Below, one piece after another: positions 14,302-17,356 of a DNA stretch of 17,356 bases. This DNA comes from DATMXS01 sp050260275 (lineage in GTDB: Bacteria; Acidobacteriota; Terriglobia; Bryobacterales; Bryobacteraceae). Both the position numbers and the translations under genes were made by a program. Within the stretch, counting starts at the first letter, position 1. Each line of letters opens with the position of its first letter. The notes under the pieces are model-generated. The model did not search any database. It was not told the DNA's origin and worked only from the letters and a program-made list of their open reading frames with translations. The DNA lies in the NCBI GenBank assembly GCA_050260275.1, contig JBLNBX010000101.1:1-17356 (forward strand), in the 5' to 3' direction.

Positions 14302-15138
14302 TCAGGCCGCCGGGCGCTTCTTCCCGGTACGCTTGCGGGCCGGCGGTGCGGCCTCGCGCTCCGGACCCTTGCGAGCCGCGCCCGCAAGACTGCGCTGCAG
14401 CGCCTCCATCAGGTCCACCACCGGCGCGGCTTTCTTCTCTTTAGCCGCCTTGACCGGTTTGCCTTCGCGCTTCGCCTCGATCAGCTCGACAACCCGCTTC
14501 TGGTACTCGTCATGGAACTCCTCGGGACGGAACGGCGCGGCGAGGTTCTCTATGAGGCGCTCGGCGAGTTCCAGTTCCTGCGGGCGCGCCTCCTCTGCGG
14601 GCGGCTGGCCGTATTCGGCCAGTTCGTGCAGCTCCTCCTTGTAGTACGCCGTGTGCAAGGTGAGCCCGTGCTCGCGCGGGCGGATGATGGAGAGGTACTC
14701 GCGGTTGTGCATCGCCACCTTAGCTATCGCTGCGTAGCCTGACCGCTCCAGAGCGTGCACCAGCAAGGCGTACGCCTTGCGTCCCGGCTCCTCCGGGAGC
14801 ACCCAGTACGATGTGTCGAAGTAAACCGGGTCCACCTCGTCGAGCTTGACGAACTGGACGATGTCCATGTTGCGCTCCGACGGCGGCGCGATCTTCTTCA
14901 GATCGTCGGGCTCGATCACGACGTAGCTGTCCTTCGATTCCTGATAGCCCTTAACGATCTCGTCCCGCTCGACAACGCGCTCGCACGTTGGGCAGTAGAG
15001 CTGCTGCTTGATGCGCGTCCCGCAGACCCCGTGCAGCATGTTGAAGCTGATGTGCTCCCGCCTCGCTCCAGCAAAGAGGCGAATTGGAACCGAGATCAAG
15101 CCAAACGTGAGGTAACCCTTCCAGACCGTGGCAGCCAT
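14302..15138 (-). CDS. ku: Bacterial Ku protein, non-homologous end joining
   Basis: Ku binds broken DNA ends as a homodimeric ring and recruits the LigD ligase. The 278 residues match the bacterial Ku size. WKGYLTFGLISVPIRLF (6-22) is the family's N-terminal signature; EIVKGYQESKDSYVVIEPDDL (60-80, quoted in part here) and the KLDEVDPVYFDTSYWV region are also typical. Cys39, Cys49 and Cys52 suggest a small metal site, variable in the family. The core ends near 225; VVDLMEALQRSL (240-251) resembles the minimal LigD-contacting C-terminus, and a basic tail (ARKRTGKKRPAA) resembles the extended DNA-binding tails. AGAGGGGG about eight bases upstream supports ATG 15138. No ligD gene is in the window. 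Confidence 0.95.
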   Translation of the reverse strand: MAATVWKGYLTFGLISVPIRLFAGARREHISFNMLHGVCGTRIKQQLYCPTCERVVERDEIVKGYQESKDSYVVIEPDDLKKIAPPSERNMDIVQFVKLDEVDPVYFDTSYWVLPEEPGRKAYALLVHALERSGYAAIAKVAMHNREYLSIIRPREHGLTLHTAYYKEELHELAEYGQPPAEEARPQELELAERLIENLAAPFRPEEFHDEYQKRVVELIEAKREGKPVKAAKEKKAAPVVDLMEALQRSLAGAARKGPEREAAPPARKRTGKKRPAA

Positions 15139-15336
15139 CCGCGCGCCCCCCTCTGCCTATAGAGTGCCACGGCGGGCGCGCCATGTACGTTCGGCCCCGG
15201 CCCCTGATCCTTGCCCGGCCTAGGCACCCGCCGCGCGGCGGTGGGACATGCGGATTGCGGAGGGCGGCTCCCATGCAGCTGCGACGCGGCGCGATGCCCC
15301 AAAAACGCCAGCGCCTGTTGAGCTATCCTCAGACTC

Positions 15337-16734
15337 GTGTTTGCATACGACGTCGTAGCCTATGAAGGCCAGCCGGTGGCGCAGGCGCACCCGGACCGCC
15401 TGGCGGTGCTCGGTTTCCTGCACGGTATGTCGCCCGCTCCCATCGAGCGGGCTCGCGTGCTGGAGCTCGGGTGCGGCGACGGCGCGCACTTGGTTCCCGT
15501 CGCGATCACTCATCCAGGGTGCGAGTGCATCGGAATCGATCTCTCGGAGTCAGCAATTGCGCGTGGGCGTGAACGCGCCGCTAAGCTTGGCCTGACGAAC
15601 CTAAGGCTGGAACGCCGGGACATACTTGAGATCGGTCCGGATGTCGGCGAGTTCGATTACATCATCTCCCACGGCGTGTATTCATGGGTTCCGAAGCCGG
15701 TGCGCGACCGTCTGATGGCCATCGCGCGCGAGCGCCTCGCACCCCAAGGCGTGGCATACATCGATTACAACGCCTATCCGGGATGCCACCTGCGCATGAT
15801 GCTGCGGGATATGCTGCTGTTCCAGACGGACGGCATCGAGGACCCGAAGCTCAAACTGCAGCACACTTACGCGCTGCTCAACCTGCTGGCACAGTCTCCG
15901 CGCACGGTACTGGCCGAGGAAGCCCGGCAGGCGCGCGAGCGAGCCGGATGGCAGCTCTTCCACGACGATCTGGGCGAGGTGTTCCATCCCGTCTACTTTG
16001 CGCAGTTCATGCAGCACGCGCGGGCGCACGGTTTGCAGTTTCTGGCCGAGGCGCAGTACCCCACGCAGCAGCTTTTTGCGCTGCCCGCGGAGATGGCCGA
16101 CACGATTCGCATGGTTTCGGGCGATGATATCGTCCTTCAGCAGCAATACCTCGACTTCGTCGAGCTGCGCCGGTTCCGGCACACGCTGCTGTGCCGGGAG
16201 GAGATCGCGCTCGAACGTCCGCCCGACGCGCGGCGCATCAAGGACCTCTACATCGCGAGCAAGGCCGAGCGCACCGGTCCGAATGAGTTTCGGGGACCGC
16301 GCGGCGCGAGCATGAAAACGGACCTCGACTACGCGCTGGCCGCGATAGCTTATCTAAGCGAGCGCCAGCCGGCGGCGGTTCCGTTCGCCGAACTGGCCGC
16401 GGCAGTGTCGACGGACGAGGACACGCTGGCGCAGTTTTTGCTGGGCACGTTCGCCGCGGGGATGGTGGAGTTGCACACGGAGCCGTCGCGGTTCACGATC
16501 ACCCCCGGCGAGCAGCCGCGTGCTTTCTCACTGGCGCGGCTGGAGGCGGCCGAGGGCGATCAGATCATCACGAGCATGAGGCACCACTGCATCGAGCTGC
16601 ACGACGATGCCGCGCGCCGTGCGCTGGTGCTGCTCGACGGGACACGCAACCGGGAGGAACTCGCGCGCGAATTAGGCGGCGATGTCGAGGCCAACCTGGC
16701 GCGGTTGGCGCGGCTGGCTTTGATCGAGAGTTAG
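15337..16734 (+). CDS. Class I SAM-dependent methyltransferase with methyltransferase regulatory domain
   Basis: This protein has 465 residues. The N-terminal Rossmann methyltransferase domain (about 35-150) has motif I LELGCGDGAH (42-51), motif II GIDLS (66-70) and FDYIISHGVYSWVP (106-119) at the acceptor side. YIDYNAYPG (141-149) precedes the segment I assign to the methyltransferase regulatory domain (PF10119 type), about 205-295. The remainder (about 315-465) has helical, winged-helix-like parts (DLDYALAAIAYLSE, DGTRNREELARELGGD) that I do not recognise with confidence. GTG 15337 is used because VFAYDVVAYEGQPVAQAHPDR-like starts (YDEVPY...THPDRLA) are typical; no good Shine-Dalgarno site is visible. 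Substrate unknown. It is divergent from ku across 198 bases in which I see no other gene. Confidence 0.88.
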   Translation: MFAYDVVAYEGQPVAQAHPDRLAVLGFLHGMSPAPIERARVLELGCGDGAHLVPVAITHPGCECIGIDLSESAIARGRERAAKLGLTNLRLERRDILEIGPDVGEFDYIISHGVYSWVPKPVRDRLMAIARERLAPQGVAYIDYNAYPGCHLRMMLRDMLLFQTDGIEDPKLKLQHTYALLNLLAQSPRTVLAEEARQARERAGWQLFHDDLGEVFHPVYFAQFMQHARAHGLQFLAEAQYPTQQLFALPAEMADTIRMVSGDDIVLQQQYLDFVELRRFRHTLLCREEIALERPPDARRIKDLYIASKAERTGPNEFRGPRGASMKTDLDYALAAIAYLSERQPAAVPFAELAAAVSTDEDTLAQFLLGTFAAGMVELHTEPSRFTITPGEQPRAFSLARLEAAEGDQIITSMRHHCIELHDDAARRALVLLDGTRNREELARELGGDVEANLARLARLALIES

Positions 16735-16764
16735 TCGAACGCCGGCGCGGTGGGGGCCGTGCGG

Positions 16765-17061
16765 CTAGACTCCCTGTTCGGCCGGCATGACAATCCAGGC
16801 AGCCAGGTAGACGAGCACGCCGAGGCCGCCAGTGACTATCGCCATGGCCAGCCATAGGATGCGCATGAACGTGACATCCACGTCAAAGTAGCGCGCGAAA
16901 CCGGCGCACACGCCCGCAATCTTCTTCTCGCGAACGGGCCTGACCAGGCGCGCCGCTTCTCGTGAAGACGGCGCAGTGTAGCCCGGAGCGGCCGGCGCGC
17001 CACAACTGGCGCAGAAGCGGTCGCTAGGCTGCAACTCGTTGCCACAGGTTGTGCAGTACAT
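16765..17061 (-). CDS. Zinc-ribbon PspC-domain membrane protein
   Basis: This is a 98-residue protein. ATG 17061 starts directly at a zinc ribbon with Cys3, Cys6, Cys17 and Cys20 (YCTTCGNELQPSDRFCASCG). A Pro/Ala/Ser linker follows. The PspC domain (about 40-96) has KKIAGVCAGFARYFDVDV, one or two hydrophobic segments (RILWLAMAIVTGGLGVLVYL) and the ending AWIVMPAE. PspC proteins are small inner-membrane proteins of the phage-shock envelope-stress response in enterobacteria; stand-alone copies in other phyla have poorly defined roles. No pspA, pspB or pspF is nearby. A longer frame from TTG 17100 adds residues unlike the family. GAAGGG about 13 bases upstream is a weak ribosome site. Confidence 0.9.
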   Translation of the reverse strand: MYCTTCGNELQPSDRFCASCGAPAAPGYTAPSSREAARLVRPVREKKIAGVCAGFARYFDVDVTFMRILWLAMAIVTGGLGVLVYLAAWIVMPAEQGV

Positions 17062-17141
17062 GGCTGTCGTGGGCCCTTCGGCCGGGCCCGGCCTCCTCAA
17101 TTTGGTACGCCGCTAGAGGACCAGTTGTTCCGCTAAAACGT

Positions 17142-17356
17142 TCACGGGACCAGACGTTTCCGGTAGCGCACCTCGAGCCACGCTGCGAGGCCGCGCGCGT
17201 GCGCACCGGCGGGTTCGAAGCCGCTGCGCGCGGCCAAACCGTTGAGGGCGCGTGGTCCGAATCCATACAGGAACGGGAAGCCGAGCAGGTTGTGGCGATC
17301 GAGAGCGCGTGCGGCCGCGCAGGCGGGTGCGCGCAGCTCCACCCGGCTCGAGGCGG
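17142..17356 (-). CDS. C-terminal fragment of a class I methyltransferase, 5' part beyond the window
   Basis: The frame is open from the right edge to a TGA at 17142-17144, giving the last 71 or so residues. RHNLLGFPFLYGFGPRALNG followed by ARSGFEP is the late part of many SAM-dependent methyltransferases, in which a loop and helix precede the final strands; the end LEVRYRKRLVP fits. The SAM-binding motifs would lie outside the window, so the family call rests on this tail alone. Same strand as the PspC gene, 80 bases upstream of it; co-transcription is possible. Confidence 0.55.
   Translation of the reverse strand, partial: ASSRVELRAPACAAARALDRHNLLGFPFLYGFGPRALNGLAARSGFEPAGAHARGLAAWLEVRYRKRLVP

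Noticed and set aside
17080..17093. Perfect 14-base palindrome GGCCGGGCCCGGCC upstream of the PspC gene, considered as an operator
   Set aside because: At this GC content a palindrome of this length is expected a couple of times by chance in 17 kb, and no second copy supports it.
17205..17222. GGTTCGAA resembling a tRNA T-loop
   Set aside because: No acceptor or anticodon stem surrounds it and it lies in the coding frame of the methyltransferase fragment (SGFEPAG).

Overview
The window is GC-rich bacterial chromosome. It most resembles an acidobacterium, possibly of the Bryobacter/Solibacter group. The indicators are an ADOP-type (MacB/FtsX-like) permease half, a secreted DPP5-like S9 peptidase, a degraded HEAT-repeat secreted protein of a type I associate with acidobacterial genomes, and RAYT/REP elements. 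The phylum call rests on remembered family distributions, not on a search. No CRISPR array, tRNA, rRNA, prophage or defence island was seen.

Layout. 1-1249 (+) is the 3' part of an ADOP permease cut by the window edge. 1339-2274 (-) is a decayed HEAT-repeat protein gene: signal peptide, first strands, HEAT tail and C-terminal W-rich end are all recognisable but lie in shifted frames. 2347-4410 (-) is a secreted prolyl-oligopeptidase-family peptidase, divergent from the hisS-aspS tRNA synthetase operon (4530-7580, +). 7581-7650 is an orphan REP-like element between convergent genes. 7654-9161 (-) is a translationally coupled pair, a nucleotidyltransferase-fold protein followed by a xylose-isomerase-like TIM-barrel protein, divergent from tdh-kbl (9309-11542, +), the threonine-to-glycine degradation operon.

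11681-12265 (-) is a REP-associated tyrosine transposase (RAYT) bracketed by inverted copies of a hairpin repeat. The core GTGGGGCGGACCCCCTGGTC is identical on both sides, and a third, double-hairpin copy lies further upstream. 12556-12660 (+) is the small SRP RNA with its own -10 box, directly followed by dnaX (12687-14288, +). ku (14302-15138, -) converges on dnaX. Divergent from ku is a SAM methyltransferase with a regulatory domain (15337-16734, +). The window ends with a zinc-ribbon/PspC membrane protein (16765-17061, -) and the C-terminal end of a second methyltransferase (17142 to the edge, -).

Most of the window is housekeeping: translation (hisS, aspS), protein targeting (SRP RNA), replication (dnaX), repair (ku) and amino-acid catabolism (tdh-kbl). 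I found no convincing new multi-gene system. The most distinctive structure is the RAYT/REP unit with its dispersed relative at 7581. Next come the decayed HEAT gene, the coupled nucleotidyltransferase/TIM-barrel pair, and two genes with a -10 box so close to the ATG that their mRNAs may be leaderless.
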